From: Strigamia acuminata
Taxonomy: Eukaryota; Arthropoda; Chilopoda; Geophilomorpha; Linotaeniidae
Reading direction: 5' to 3'
Length of the DNA stretch: 64,000 bases
NCBI GenBank assembly: GCA_949358305.1
Contig: OX442314.1
Location: 41,424,581 to 41,488,580, forward strand
This document shows, piece after piece, positions 10,320 through 21,929 of the stretch. How positions within the stretch are numbered: position 1 is the first letter of the stretch; the number at the start of each line of letters is the position of its first letter. Both the position numbers and the translations under genes were made by a program. Under the pieces are notes generated by a model. The model searched no databases, had not been told where the DNA came from, and saw only the letters and a list, made by a program, of their open reading frames with translations.

Positions 10320-11191
10320 TTAGTATTCATGCAAAAAATATAAAAATGCTGCGGCCAGAACTTCTCGGGTTCTGGGGAATCCAGGCTCGTTTACCAGACA
10401 TCCACCCATCGTGAGCTGGTGAAGTTCGTACTGGGTTTTAGGAAGTTGAGGTTTCCTATCCCTTACGGACTTCATATACTTCTCGACAACTGGTCCTTTC
10501 GTGGCATCCAGTTTTTTTAACAATTTGTCCACGAACTCAAACTTGTTTGTGTATTTTCGATTGTATTTTACACAATCGTTGTGTTCTCGGATGGTGGCTG
10601 GGTATTGGGCTTCCAACATCCTCGAGTGAAGTGGGCCTGGTGGATCCCTGTCCAACGTCCACTTCAGTTTCTTTCGATCGTGCACATCAGCATATTGTTT
10701 GAGACACCGCCTGGTTCCAAAACGTCTTATCAAAGTATGCGTAAACATGCGGCGGCGTTCCCACCACGTGTTGTGCTCATCCTTGAGCGCCACTATCTCG
10801 GGAGGTAATGCCGCTCTCCCACGCAAATGGACTTTGTGTGACAACATAGTCGGGCAGGGCGTCCGGCGTTTCTCGGTCACGCTCAATGGACACCTCTTGA
10901 GTGGCTCCTCCCAGATCGTCACCGCATGGTCCCGGACTCCATGCATATACCTCGATGACTATGTTTTTAACACACAGATCGTTTGCGTAAGGGAACGTCG
11001 CAATCACTGTATTTCCAGCAAGGTTCCGAGATCGCCAATGCTGGATGAACATCGGGATATTTGTGACAAATGTCAATGGCTGATTTTATAAGCCTAAACT
11101 GCGACATTGTCAGGAAGAGATCAAATCTCTCCTCACCTTGTAAGCTGCTGATGTTTTCCACTCTTCCCGGCTGCCTGACTGCTTGAAACAT
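10320..11191 (-). pseudogene. Unassigned coding tract in three frames
   Basis: Three overlapping minus frames look as though they belong to one protein. 10967-11191 reads FRLIKSAIDICHKYPDVHPA. 10777-11076 reads NTVIATFPYANDLCVKNIVI then EVYAWSPGP. 10320-10946 reads LRGRAALPPEIVALKDEHNT then WWERRRMF and ends with HEY and a stop. Protein-like stretches change frame near 11040 and 10930 without obvious splice sites, suggesting frameshifts. Base composition is more GC-rich than nearby DNA. I do not recognise the family; a broken host gene or retrocopy is possible. Confidence 0.3.
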
Positions 11192-11199
11192 TCACATGG

Positions 11200-12391
11200 A
11201 GCAATAATCTCAAAGGAACTTTGCAGAACAACAAGAACAAACAGTTTTTAATCACGGGAATAAAACATAGCAAACTTAACCTAAAAAAATCTTAATAACA
11301 ACTAACTGTTGCTGTGCAACCTTGGCAACAATAGTACATTAGAAATAAACCATTATTGATCACAGAAGAGAAAAAGAGAAACACGCTTAATGGCTCAAAC
11401 GGCCTTCCGTAGATAACAAACTTAACAAATGCTTAAACTATCACGACAATAAATCTAACAAGAGTTAAACCCAATAACATGATCTTTAATCTTCGGTAAA
11501 CAAGGGGCGAAACATCCCCAAAACCTTAGTAAATAACCATAAATAAGCTCTGGAGGAAATGCAGACGACAGAGCCGAGTCGAGTGCTAGCCAAAACCCGA
11601 CGCCGAAATACCAAAAGGAGTCTCAACTCAGAAAAGTACTTTTCCGACCACTTAGGTGTCGGAAAAGCACTTCGAAAGGTCAAAAAACGTGTAGAGCACG
11701 TTTTTTGACACTAAAACGGTCGGAAACCGGTCTAAAACGGCTAAACTGACGCCCGGAAAGTGGCGCATTCGCTGGGTCACTCGAAAAGGAGATCCGAGCA
11801 AACCGAAGCCTAGGAATGATCGCGACGGCGGAAATAAACGTTTTTATAAATAAATACTGATTAAATCCTATGCTATTATGAGACTGGGAAGCTTGAATAG
11901 CCAATAAAACATCCCAACCGAAGCGAGAAACAAAGGATCCAAGGGGCGACGACTGTCAAAATCCAAAATGGCGGTCTGCCAGACTCGCTAGTGGCCTTGA
12001 GCCACTTCTAACTTCATTTTCGAGGTTGTGAGTCCCGAAAACGACCAAACCGAGTGGCGGGAACGATTCCCTGAGGTCTTTTTGGTCAATGTCAAACAAA
12101 AACAGAATCAACGAGCTAACTTTTAAAGAGAAAAACCAACTCTGATCCATTTTTGTAAGTTCTGCGAATAACCTTGTAGTCACCTTTGTGGTGTTTTATA
12201 ACTGAGATCATCCTCTTCAGCTGATTTTTTCACAATTTTGTAAGTCTTTATGTCTGTTCCAGTTTGTATCCATTTTCTGTTTTGTTGTGGGTTGAATAAG
12301 AAGAAAACGTTTTGTTGAACTTAAAATGTCCGCTTTATTCGCCTCAGCCTTGACAATGATGCGCAAGGTAGCGAGCGGCAAGCGAAAATTA
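11200..12391. other. No clear gene
   Basis: About 1.2 kb without a recognisable gene. Short unrecognised minus frames occur at 11486-11904, 11956-12183 and 12217-12402. At 11640-11710 the short word CGGAAAAGTACTTTTCCG is a local palindrome. The region probably holds decayed element or intronic DNA. Confidence 0.3.
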
Positions 12392-12462
12392 CAATAAAAC
12401 ACAAAAAGAGAAAAAGCAATACGGTTTGCGAATAAAATTCACAGTCATCGCCGTATTTCCGC

Positions 12463-15201
12463 ATGATGGCTCTCGGGACACAGGATGTGTTGGACATGAA
12501 TTTTTACCGTGTGGTTGCATCCGACCAACCTGCGGTTAATGCAGTCAAATTGACTCGATGGAAGCCACTCCAATTGACTATGGGGGTGGAAGGTGTGCAA
12601 TTGCAAATGGAAATTGACACCGGGGCGGCCATGACGATCATTGGCCTCGAAACTTACAATAATTTCTTTGCTTCCATTCCTTTACAGCCGCTTGAATGTC
12701 CATTGTCCGGCTACGGTGGTTACCGACTCCCCATGGAAGGAGTCTGCGAAGTGACGGTCACTTTCAAAGGCCGCAAATGCCTTCTCCCGATGGCAGTTTC
12801 GCGCGACGGCACCACACCACTGCTTGGACGTGACTGGCTTGGCATGTTTGGCTTATTATCAAAAGGAGGCATGGCCATGGGAGCCGACGAGGTTCTCCGG
12901 TGTGAGTCGGGTCAGCCCACTACACCGTCGAGCGTTTCACCGTTGGACCAACGCGCAGCCTCATCGTTGGAGGCACTTCTGTCGAAACACGCAAATGTGT
13001 TTCGTGATGAGGTCGGCTGTTACAATAGGTCCAAGGTGCGAATCGACGTAAACCCGGAAGTGGACCCCATCTTCCTGAAGGCGTACCCGGTACCGCTGGC
13101 CATGAAGGGTCTTGTCGAGACAGAGCTGCAACGACTGCAGCAATTGGGAATCATCACTCCCGTGGCATCGTCCAGATGGGCAACACCCATCATGCATGTC
13201 AAGAAGGCGGACGGCACAATCAAAATTGCGGGTTGTTACAACCGTACCGTCAACAAGGCAATCTTGCCCAACTCGTACCCGTTGCCGCTCTTCTCCGACG
13301 TCGCAGCGAAGTTGGCCGATGGCGAGACTTATTCAACACTCGACCTCAATTCGGCATACAATCAGCTCGAATTGGATGAGGAGAGTTGTGAGTATTGTAC
13401 CATAAATACTCACATTGGCCTTTTTAGGGTGAACCGCTTATTTTATGGAATCTCATCGGCACCGGCAATGTTCCAACGCATTATGGACCAGCTGACGGCC
13501 CGGGTGGGCAACACCCAACCGTATATTGACGATTCCGCCGTAACCGGGAAGACCAATGAGATTCATCTTCGAAACTTGGACGAGCTCCTCGCCACGTTTG
13601 ACAAATCGGGCATGACGTTAAATCGCAACAAGTGTAAATTTTTGCAACCATCGGTGCAATTTCTCGGATTGAACATTTCAAAGGCAGGAATCTCCCCGAT
13701 CAACTCTAAATTGGCTCCGCTTAGAGATGCCAGACGGCCAACAGACGTGACATCGCTGAAATCCTTTTTGGGCCTCATAAATTATTACGGAAAATTTATA
13801 GCGAATTTGTCAACCATGCTAGAGCCACTATATCGGTTGACTCGCGACGATGTCACATGGCAGTGGACTGAAGAACAAGAGTCGGCATGGTGCACCGTGA
13901 AGACTGCAGTGTCGGCAGAATCCGCCCTCGCCCACTACAACCCTTCCCTGCCATTGTTTCTAACTGTAGACGCCTCTCCAGTTGGAGTTGGTGCATTCTT
14001 ATCTCATTTAGGTGCTGATGGACTTCACAAGCCAATCGCCTTCGCCAGCTTGCTTCTCTCCCCGGCGCAGAAAAACTACGCCCAGATTGAGCGCGAAGGA
14101 TACGGCATAATTTATGGTATCCGTAAATTTCACCATCATCTTTTTGGCTGCAGATTTATTTTGCGCACAGATCACAAACCCTTGGTCTCCATTTTTGGAG
14201 ACAAGAAGGGTTGTAATCAAGTTGTCGCTGCACGTTTGCATAGGTGGGCAGTATTTTTGTCTGCCTACGACTATGTGATCGAGCACGTGCCGGCCGCCGA
14301 CAATGCTATTGCTGATGGCTTGTCGCGCAATCCGCAACCGATTGTTGATTTGAAGGAGAAGGCTGAGTTAGGCATTGACTTAATTTTTCAAGCCTCAGTT
14401 TCAGATTTTCCCGTTTCCAGTACAACGCTGAACACAGCCTACAAAGAAGATGCATTGTTGCAAGCCGCATTGCATTGCGTGAAGAACGGATGGACGAATC
14501 GTTCCCCCGACTTGGCTGCTTATTTTAAGCACCGAGACTCGTTTTCAACCTATAACGATGTGCTTTTTCTCTTTGACAGGCTCGTTATTCCGCTCACCTT
14601 GCGCCCAGCCGTCCTCATTGAGCTACATGCGGGACATTTTGGCATGGTGCGCACCAAATCGCTTGCTCAAGCAACCGTTTGGTGGCCGAACATAGATTCC
14701 GACATCGAGGCAACAATTCGAGCCTGCTCGGTCTGCCAACACGCTCTGCCGGATCCGGCTAAAATTTCGGACGTTAAGTGGCCCATTCCAAGCTCTGTCT
14801 GGGGTCGCGTTCATTTGGACTTTGCGGGACCGTTCCACAACCAAATGTTTTTGCTGGCTGTCGACGCGAAGTCGAAGTGGTGCGAGGTGCAACTGATGCC
14901 GTCTACGACATCCAGTGCCACGATTAAAGTGATTAAATCGTGGTTCGTTCAGCACGGACTCCCGCTCCATTTTCACACGGACAACGGTCCGCAATTTACG
15001 TCGACAGAATTTCGCGATTTTCTCGCTTCAAACGGCATACGGCACACATTTTTACCGCCGTATCACCCAGCCTCTAATGGCGCTGTTGAGGGTTTTGTCC
15101 GAACCTTCAAAACGCAAATTGATAAATACATGGCGACTAATTTTCCATTGCTTGACGCATTGGCACGTTACAACCGGAAAATCGCCTGCCATGTTATTTA
15201 A
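12463..15201 (+). CDS. Ty3/gypsy pol polyprotein (protease-RT-RNase H-integrase), 5' truncated and frameshifted
   Basis: The 912-codon ORF has all gypsy pol domains in order. An aspartic protease is at about residues 45-140 (IDTGAAMTII). RT is at about 200-400, with the palm motif YIDD near 353. RNase H is near 500-600 (TVDASPVGVGAF...). The integrase zinc domain is near 715-765 (HAGHFG..., CSVCQ). The integrase core has its acidic residues in VHLDFAGPF, HTDNGPQFTS and NGAVEGF. The frame ends early in YNRKIACHVI at 15201. The expected continuation (TTGKSPAMLFKGQDMRTRLH) lies in another frame from about 15170, so there is an indel near 15165-15180. No gag is present: the left side stops at a dispersed repeat ending at 12453. 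The remaining C-terminus is at 16192-16641 beyond a LINE insertion. Confidence 0.9.
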   Translation: MMALGTQDVLDMNFYRVVASDQPAVNAVKLTRWKPLQLTMGVEGVQLQMEIDTGAAMTIIGLETYNNFFASIPLQPLECPLSGYGGYRLPMEGVCEVTVTFKGRKCLLPMAVSRDGTTPLLGRDWLGMFGLLSKGGMAMGADEVLRCESGQPTTPSSVSPLDQRAASSLEALLSKHANVFRDEVGCYNRSKVRIDVNPEVDPIFLKAYPVPLAMKGLVETELQRLQQLGIITPVASSRWATPIMHVKKADGTIKIAGCYNRTVNKAILPNSYPLPLFSDVAAKLADGETYSTLDLNSAYNQLELDEESCEYCTINTHIGLFRVNRLFYGISSAPAMFQRIMDQLTARVGNTQPYIDDSAVTGKTNEIHLRNLDELLATFDKSGMTLNRNKCKFLQPSVQFLGLNISKAGISPINSKLAPLRDARRPTDVTSLKSFLGLINYYGKFIANLSTMLEPLYRLTRDDVTWQWTEEQESAWCTVKTAVSAESALAHYNPSLPLFLTVDASPVGVGAFLSHLGADGLHKPIAFASLLLSPAQKNYAQIEREGYGIIYGIRKFHHHLFGCRFILRTDHKPLVSIFGDKKGCNQVVAARLHRWAVFLSAYDYVIEHVPAADNAIADGLSRNPQPIVDLKEKAELGIDLIFQASVSDFPVSSTTLNTAYKEDALLQAALHCVKNGWTNRSPDLAAYFKHRDSFSTYNDVLFLFDRLVIPLTLRPAVLIELHAGHFGMVRTKSLAQATVWWPNIDSDIEATIRACSVCQHALPDPAKISDVKWPIPSSVWGRVHLDFAGPFHNQMFLLAVDAKSKWCEVQLMPSTTSSATIKVIKSWFVQHGLPLHFHTDNGPQFTSTEFRDFLASNGIRHTFLPPYHPASNGAVEGFVRTFKTQIDKYMATNFPLLDALARYNRKIACHVI

Positions 15202-15240
15202 AGGACAAGACATGAGAACTCGTTTGCATTTATTGAACCC
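15170..15240 (+). pseudogene. Frameshifted continuation of gypsy integrase
   Basis: The frame shifted relative to the main pol ORF reads TTGKSPAMLFKGQDMRTRLH then LLNPK. This is the GKSPA-x-LF-x-G-x-x-x-R-L-x-L-L-x-P segment that normally follows the integrase core. It stops at the T-rich junction at 15241, where the LINE fragment begins. Confidence 0.75.
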
Positions 15241-16190
15241 AAAGTTATTTATTTATTATTTATTTATTTATTTAAAAGACACTCCAGTGGAGTAGGATTA
15301 CAGGTTTATGAAAGAGCTTGCTGGTTTAATAGGTGTTTGCCTATACGCTTATGAAGGTGGCGGCAGTGGAAGCGACACTTTGAGGCAGCACAGTCAAAGA
15401 CCGTAGTGCGGAGATCGGTGGGAAGATCATTCTAGAGTGACGTGCATCTATGTGGGAATGTCTTGCGTAGGTAGGTCGTCCGTTCCACCGTGATCTCGAA
15501 CTTATGGCGGCGAGACGTACGGGTATTCACGTCAGAGTGGTAGAATTCCGTAATGGCATGAGCAGGATGGTCAGCATTTCGGAGGACGTCTGCTATGGCG
15601 GAGAGATCATGAAGCAGGAGGAGGTTGTCCAAAGTCAGGATCCCGAACTCATTGCACACCGGGGTGATGTGGTTATGGCCATAACGGTTGAAAGCGTTGC
15701 GGATGACCGCATTGTACGCCTTTGCGAGAGGGAATTTGAACCGACGGGCCGTCGAGTTCCAGATCGACGAGGCATAGGTGATGACTGGGTAAATCTTGGA
15801 CTTAATGTAACTGATCATTTCCGTACGAGACAAGACACGGCGCAGATGTTTCACCATGTAGGCTGACCGGGTAAGGAATAAAGTTAAATGGCGGATATGG
15901 GGGCCAAAGGTGAGGTGTGGGTCGAGGATGAGTCCCAAGACAGTAATCTGTTCAGTGGGGTAAGGTATGACTCCCCTCGAGGGTCGCTTGAAGCTCAGGG
16001 TTGATGTTTTTTCCTGGTTGAGACCCATGTCGTGTTTTGAGTACCAGTCGGCAAGAAGGGTCAAGTCAGGGGCAAAACGGGGCAGGGCAGTGAGCTCTTG
16101 ATTTGTTGCGGCAACCTGGGTCAAGAAGTTGTCGTCTACGTAGGACCGGATACGCGACTGAAGTGGGAGTGACAGAACGGCACCTGAAAC
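15241..16190 (-). mobile_element. 5'-truncated LINE inserted in gypsy pol
   Basis: The minus ORF 15432-16226 (264 codons, its first codons probably lying in the host element) encodes the C-terminal half of a non-LTR reverse transcriptase. It has the palm motif YVDDNFL near its start, WYSKHDMGLNQEKTSTLSF, VLGLILDPHLTFGPHIRHL, and the thumb with YIKSKIYPVITYASSIWNST. Downstream on the minus strand is a short tail of AAAT repeats (plus 15243-15276 reads as TTTATT repeats), which marks the LINE 3' end. The 5' part of the RT and any endonuclease are missing, as is usual for truncated LINE copies. I could not find a clean target-site duplication. Confidence 0.75.
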
Positions 16191-16191
16191 A

Positions 16192-16641
16192 TTGCCATTC
16201 GAAACAAAACGTAATTTTGACGTCAATGATTTAATTTTGGCACGCGACTACCGTAGCGTGAACAAATGGGTGGCTGGCAAAGTCATTCGCAAGACGTCTA
16301 CAACTACTTATGACGTTGAAGTCGGAAATGGCATCGTTTGGAATCGTCACATTGACCAGTTACGCGGTCGTGTGAGCGGGTTGTCGTCTCCTCCTCGAGG
16401 GGGGGAAGGTGTATGGGACTTTACACCCAACTTACACGATGTAGACCCGCCAGTTACTCCGCCAGTCGTTGCTGTCATTCCACCTGCAGTTTCAGTGCAC
16501 CCAGCTTTATCGCCCGTTCCTCAGGTCGTACAACAACCAAATTCGCCGGTTGTCACTCAACCGACTGTTACGCCGATACCACGTAGTAATCAGCGACCAT
16601 TACGCACTAGAAAAAAGACACAGTTCTATGGTTTTCCCTAA
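16192..16641 (+). pseudogene. C-terminal end of the interrupted gypsy pol
   Basis: The 149-codon frame starts LPFETKRNFDVNDLILARDY and continues KVIRKTSTTTYDVEVGNG, which is the chromodomain-like/SH3-like segment after integrase. It ends in a Pro/Val-rich tail and RTRKKTQFYGFP before TAA. It follows on from the segment at 15170-15240 in the undisturbed element. Confidence 0.75.
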
Positions 16642-16871
16642 GATTGTTTGTTGTGTTGTTTTATCTTTTAGTGCCTATTTTAGTGATTTTAGTATTAATC
16701 CATTTGTTTACTTTTACATCTTTTGACATTTTTCAATGTTTATTATTGCCCAATGTATTTCATTGTTGTTTGTTTATTTTTGTATTTGCTCTTAACGTGT
16801 CTTCACGTCATGTTATGTAATCACAGTCCGATTACCTCTTTCCCTTTTCCTTTTCAATTGTTTTCACCAAT

Positions 16872-17034
16872 TAAGGGGATACTGGGGTGTTCTACCCCCA
16901 CATCTGGCAACTGTAACAGAGTCAACTTTTATTGCTCTGACCGCTCCCTCTTCTTCCCCTCTCAAAAATAAAACTCAGTTTATACTCACCAACGCAACTA
17001 CATGGATGCTTAGTTATTCAGCCTTGCTGTAACA
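16872..17034 (+). mobile_element. Polypurine tract and probable 3' LTR of the gypsy element
   Basis: After the pol stop and about 230 bp of T-rich sequence comes AAGGGGATAC, a likely polypurine tract, then a segment starting TGGGGTGTT. It contains AATAAAACTC (polyadenylation signal, about 16967) and ends TGTAACA at 17034. Its size (about 150 bp) fits a short LTR. No matching 5' LTR is in the window, so the boundaries are tentative. Confidence 0.4.
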
Positions 17035-17039
17035 CAAAG

Positions 17040-18300
17040 AAAAGTTCCAAAAACACAATAAAACATATTATAAATGTTGTTATTCGATCGAAGTAAGAAG
17101 ATCGCATCTATTGGTAAAGATTTCGTCATTTATTTCGAATGGTATACGTTATCGCACACGAACCGCATTTTATCGTAACGTGACCGAAAGTGCCGTTACA
17201 TGTGTTGGGTCCATGAAATTACATACAACTCCCCCAGGCGGTGGAGACCCTCATTCGTGATTTCGAATACACTGGGCCAGGCCAGGTGACACAAAATAAC
17301 TACAATAAATATATAATCATAATTATAAATAAATAATTAGTACAGTTTAATTTAATAAATAAGACAGGAAATGACGTCATTTTTGTTTTAAAATTGAATT
17401 AAAACACAAAAAAAATTTAATTTTTGACTGCAGTTACTAAAAACCTCAAAATCAAGATCTTTGAAAGCACCTGTATTGATAAATGTGAAACTTTCCTACA
17501 TCCAGAAAAAATGCAGCAAAGTGCCATAGCCTACTTTTGCCAGGCCAGACCACGAACACTGTAACACTTTCGGCTTTTCTAAGTTAGAAGTTATGTTTAT
17601 ACATTTTTTATTACCGGTATGAAAAATAAAATTCCATACTTATCCACATTTTCCTTTTTCTTCAAGAAAATTGAACAAGTGCTAAAAAAAACTGTAGGCT
17701 CTAATCAGAGCTTCCTCTTTATCTGCTCGCACAATCCTGTCAGCTTCTTGCTAGAGGATAAAGCCTGACTTGTTTACTTCTCTAGTGACTGCTCTTCATA
17801 CAATTCCATTTCTGCATCAGCCATGGAAAAATCCCGTCAGCCCATGAATACTGAAAAGGGGGTTTCGCAACCTATAAATCAACTAGGAGACCCGATTCCC
17901 CATGTATGTAGCTACATTCTTATTCTTAATCATAAAACGGGAGCCAACGTCTTGCAAATAAGACTTAAAACAAAAGCAGTACGACACGTCCACAACCAAA
18001 CACCTCCTGTGCTCCCAATTCCACCTTCGACGAGGTTCAAAAGCCAACTATTTCTTTCTTTTCTTCATCCATCTGTTTTCTAAAACACAACCCAATAATC
18101 CCGCACTACAAATAATTCAACTGCAAGCCCAAAACTTTCTCGATTAATTCTCATCTTGAAATTGTTTGCGCTGCCATTGCATGAATCATATGTTGCTGAA
18201 ACATTATTTAGGCCCGTAACTTACAATTCTGCATTAATCATGGCAATGGAGATATGAATCTGATTAAATCTTAGGATTTTAATTTCTGTTAGTGTGAGTG
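17040..18300. other. No clear gene
   Basis: AT-rich DNA between the gypsy 3' end and the bacterial block. One 86-codon plus frame (17823-18083) is open but not recognised. No structure is evident. Confidence 0.3.
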
Positions 18301-18321
18301 GCAGTTTTGATTAATTAAACG

Positions 18322-19985
18322 CTTATGGCAGATGCAAATTATCTGCCCCTTAAGGTGGAAACACAAGGGAGCGGGTAAAATTTGAAAGCTTGCTTTTACT
18401 TGTAAAAGCAAGTCTAGTAAAGCTGGTCCAGAATTATTATTTATTCTATAGTATAATATTCCAAGGGAGGGGATCTGCAATTTTATTGGCTTTATAATCT
18501 TGAATTGTTGCAAGCACTTTTTGCATATATTTCCAAGGATTGATGTTATTTAATTTAGCAGTTTCAATAATGGAATAGATAATAGCGGCAGTATGACCAC
18601 CATTGTCTGATCCAGCAAAAAGCCAATTTTTTCGTCCTATGGCAATTGATCTCATTGCATTGCACGCTCTGCAGCGTTGTTGTCAATTTCTATTTTACCA
18701 TTATCCAAACATTTCATCAGTGCGTTCTGACTTCTGATTGTTTAAAGCATAAGAAATAGCTTTTGCCGTACTGCTTTTTTTTAGGCAGTTGATCATATGC
18801 TTTCCTAAAACCTACAAACAATTTTTCCACCAGTACTTTAGATTTTTTCTGTCGTTCCTCTAGCCTCTTATCAGCTTCGATGCCATACATTTTACAAATC
18901 TGCTCCAATATAGCAATAGCAATATTGACTTTATCATTTGCTATTGTTACTTCGTAAAACTTACGGCGTACATGAGCCCAACATGCTGCTTCCTTTATCT
19001 TAGCAGCTGATTTTTCATCATCGATATATAGTTGGTTATAACCAGCACAAGCGTCAGCATGCAGCACTCCTGTAAAATCTTTGAGATGCTCAAGCGGTCT
19101 TGTCCCTTTCCGATCAGGGCTATAAAAATAGCAAACTGCAACTGGAGACTGATCTATCCCCATGAGGTCTACCATCTGATACATACTTGTAAGTCCATAT
19201 TCTACCGATCTTGGTTTTACCAATCCCAGGAGCTAGCACCCTCACAGGTGTATCATCACCATGTATCTGTTTACTCGAAAAGATACATTGTTGAATTGCT
19301 TTGGCTATTGGCTCTAGCAATCTAAGCTTAGCACACTGACCCGCCCAACTCGCCATTATTGTCCTCGAAATCTCCACTCCTTCTCTCTCGTAAATTTGCG
19401 ACTGACGATATAGCGGCAGATGATTGCAATATTTCTGAATTAATATATGTGCCAGTAACCCAGACCCCGGCTTACCTTTATCAATGGCTTTCGATGGAGG
19501 ATAGGCTTGCACTACAGTATCTGCTCACAATTAATACAGGCACAGCGTGGTCTTACTTGTATATGTCGTATCACCTTAAATGATGCAGGCACATATTCTA
19601 ATGTTTCTGGCTTTCTGCAATACAGTATCATCACTTATCTTACGAAACTCTACTCCACCACATGCGTGTCACTGCTCAATAGGCTTTAATACCACATCTT
19701 CTCTTGGTAAATGATCCAGTAATTTCTGCCGCTTTGGCTTCTGTTTATTATCACCTGAAGTGATTTTATTCTTATCTGACTCAAGATTATCTCAAGATTG
19801 CTCAGGTTTAAAACCTAAAATAAGCTCATTTTCTTCTATTTTAAGTTCAAGATCCTCTATTTGCTTATCTAGCTTTTCTGATGATTTCCTTTAACGCTTT
19901 GCTTTTAGTAATGCCAGCTGTTCTTTTAATGATTGATTCTCAGTGGTTAATGACTGGTTTTCTGTAATTAGTGACTGTATTATTA
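18322..19985 (-). pseudogene. tnpC: IS66-family transposase (TnpC) pseudogene
   Basis: The minus strand carries an IS66 transposase in several frames. An N-terminal helix (SDIPVLHKMLEALNNNN) lies near 20050-19940. A zinc-region remnant lies near 19500-19700. Frame 19120-19512 has LLAHILIQKYCNHLPLYRQS and HGDDTPVRVLAPG (first catalytic Asp region). Frame 18717-19223 has YSPDRKGTRPLEHLKDFTGV, LHADACAGYNQLY and KEAACWAHVRRKF. Frame 18446-18655 has the C-terminal motif RKNWLFAGSDNGGHTAAIIY. At least three frameshifts make it inactive. This is a bacterial insertion sequence, common in Rickettsiales endosymbionts; tnpA and tnpB are not seen. It heads a block of bacterial genes all on this strand. 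Confidence 0.85.
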
Positions 19986-20085
19986 TTATTTAATGCCTCA
20001 AGCATCTTATGTAACACTGGTATATCACTAGGTAAATTGTTTAAATCAAAAACCATAACTGTTATCAATGATATATACCGTATAT

Positions 20086-21360
20086 ATCTTAACAAATCGT
20101 TAAATCGTTCCCAGTTAAATGATTTCTTCTGACTGCGTCTATTTAGCCATTTGAACATTATTTTAACAACCGCCTTCCATATGAAACCATTTACGGCATT
20201 GCAATTGTACTGCGACACTCCATAATATTGGATATGTCCTCTAAGCTTACTGCAAAAGGTTGTCCATACGATAGGTGGTTTGTATTTGTTTCTAATGCCT
20301 TTACACCAATCATTAACTTTCTTTAACCTGGTGCTTATCCTTTTTCCACTGCTCTTTAACTTGGGTATTATTCTACTCTACCATTCTTAGACTTTCCCAG
20401 ATAAAAGGTAAATCCTAGAAAATCAAAGGACTCCTGTCCTGTTTTATGCCTCGAGACAACTGGTTTTTTGAAAATCTGACCAATTTGGTCTTTTCTTCAT
20501 TAAGTTTAAGTTTGTACTTTTCAAGTAATCGTTTCGCAAGAACTGCTTTAATCTTCTTTGCATCCTCTTCATTCATATCTACAGCATATCACTGCATCGT
20601 CACAGTAGCGAAATAATTCTACCGTACCACTGCAATGCTGGGTTACTACTTTTTTAATCCATTCATCTAGTACATAGTGAGCAAATATATATTCGCAAGT
20701 ATGGGGCTTACAATACTTCCTGCAATTACCCCTTCTTCTAGGATAGTTGACTCTCCATCAGATAATACTCCCGCCTTAAACATACGGATTAAATACCTTC
20801 TCCCGTAATATTTCGATAAATATCTTCCTATCCAATGTACCAAAAAAGTTCGCTAAGTCTAAGTCTATTATGCTCTCAACCTCATTTTCATAAAAATGTT
20901 TAGAAAGCTCCCTTACTGTATCATGACATCCAATCCCTACCCTGAAACCGTAGGAACACTTAAGGAATAATGGCTCATAGATATTTTCAAGTACCTTCTT
21001 CATCATCTTTTGGCAAAGCTTATCTTCAAAATTGCTAATCCCTAAAGACCTATACTTACCCGGGCTTCCTTCGTTTGGTATCTTTACTTCTAGTATATTC
21101 CCTGGTTTATATACCCTGTTCTTTAGTTCCTTAACCAATTCTCTGATATTTTCTGTAAGGTTTAAGCTATAGCTCGATTTGTCCATACCATCCGTTCCCA
21201 CCGCTTCATTTACATCAAGCTCTTGGTAACATTTGGTAAGTGCTTCTTCATTAAATAAATGCATGAGATTGTTAAATCTCTTGCCCTTATCCTGTGAGGA
21301 TAACCGTGCTATTCTTTTTAGTTTCGTTTCTGTATTTATTTGATATTCTGTTGTTATCAT
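20086..21360 (-). pseudogene. ltrA: Group II intron reverse transcriptase/maturase pseudogene
   Basis: The intact frame 20776-21360 (194 codons) holds RT motifs 0-3: GTDGMDKSSY, KNRVYKPGNILEVKIPNEGS, KYRSLGISNFEDKLCQKMMK, CSYGFRVGIGCHDT and SIIDLDLANFFGTL. After a frameshift near 20775 the next part reads LANIYLHYVLDEWIK and FRYCDDAVICC, the palm motif in its bacterial YxDD form, followed by stops and a decayed maturase X region. The C-terminal piece (20090-20218) has KWLNRRSQKKSFNWERFNDL. The family splices and mobilises group II introns in bacteria and organelles. Its end runs directly into the start of the IS66 transposase, with no room for intron domains V and VI, so the intron itself is truncated. 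Confidence 0.8.
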
Positions 21361-21929
21361 AACATTTCCCTAAAAAGATCGATTTCACCCAGGATCCTTC
21401 GCTCCACAAACTTTCCTCTGCTTCAACACTACTATGATCCATCCGACTTCCTATATCACCTCTCAGCTCCCTTGGGTTTTACTCTTGTCGGCTGATACTT
21501 CAAAAAAATTGGAGGAGAATATAGGATATCCCACGTTCATAGATAAACTTGTATTACATACCATGCTCTCCGATCCCGGAAACCTGAACCTATATCTGCC
21601 TAATTTACGATATAGATAATGTTGCATTCCTTTATCTTAACAAAGTCTGCGATCTCATATAACATTTTTAACGTGGCTCAATCACTACGGCCTGTAATAT
21701 CTCTGCAGTCTGCCTACGCTTAGCATAATTGTTGCCAATTTCTGCCCAAGGCTCGATACTTTATGTGCTATTAGGTCAACACTTCTAAGACTGTTCTTTC
21801 AACAGCTAGATTATCTACACTTCGTGGCACACTAAGATAAAATCTATCGCCTTAATTCTTTTGATACACTAAGTAAGTTTAATAAAAAGTCCGCATTCAT
21901 TAGCGAGTCCAATCTATCTCCAGTCTATC
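21361..21929. other. Bacterial-style DNA without an assigned gene
   Basis: Between the group II RT start and the lpxI 3' end. A 61-codon plus frame (21434-21619) is open, and the minus strand gives short fragments. It may contain the 5' RNA part of the group II intron and the start of the next bacterial gene, but I could not identify either. Confidence 0.3.
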
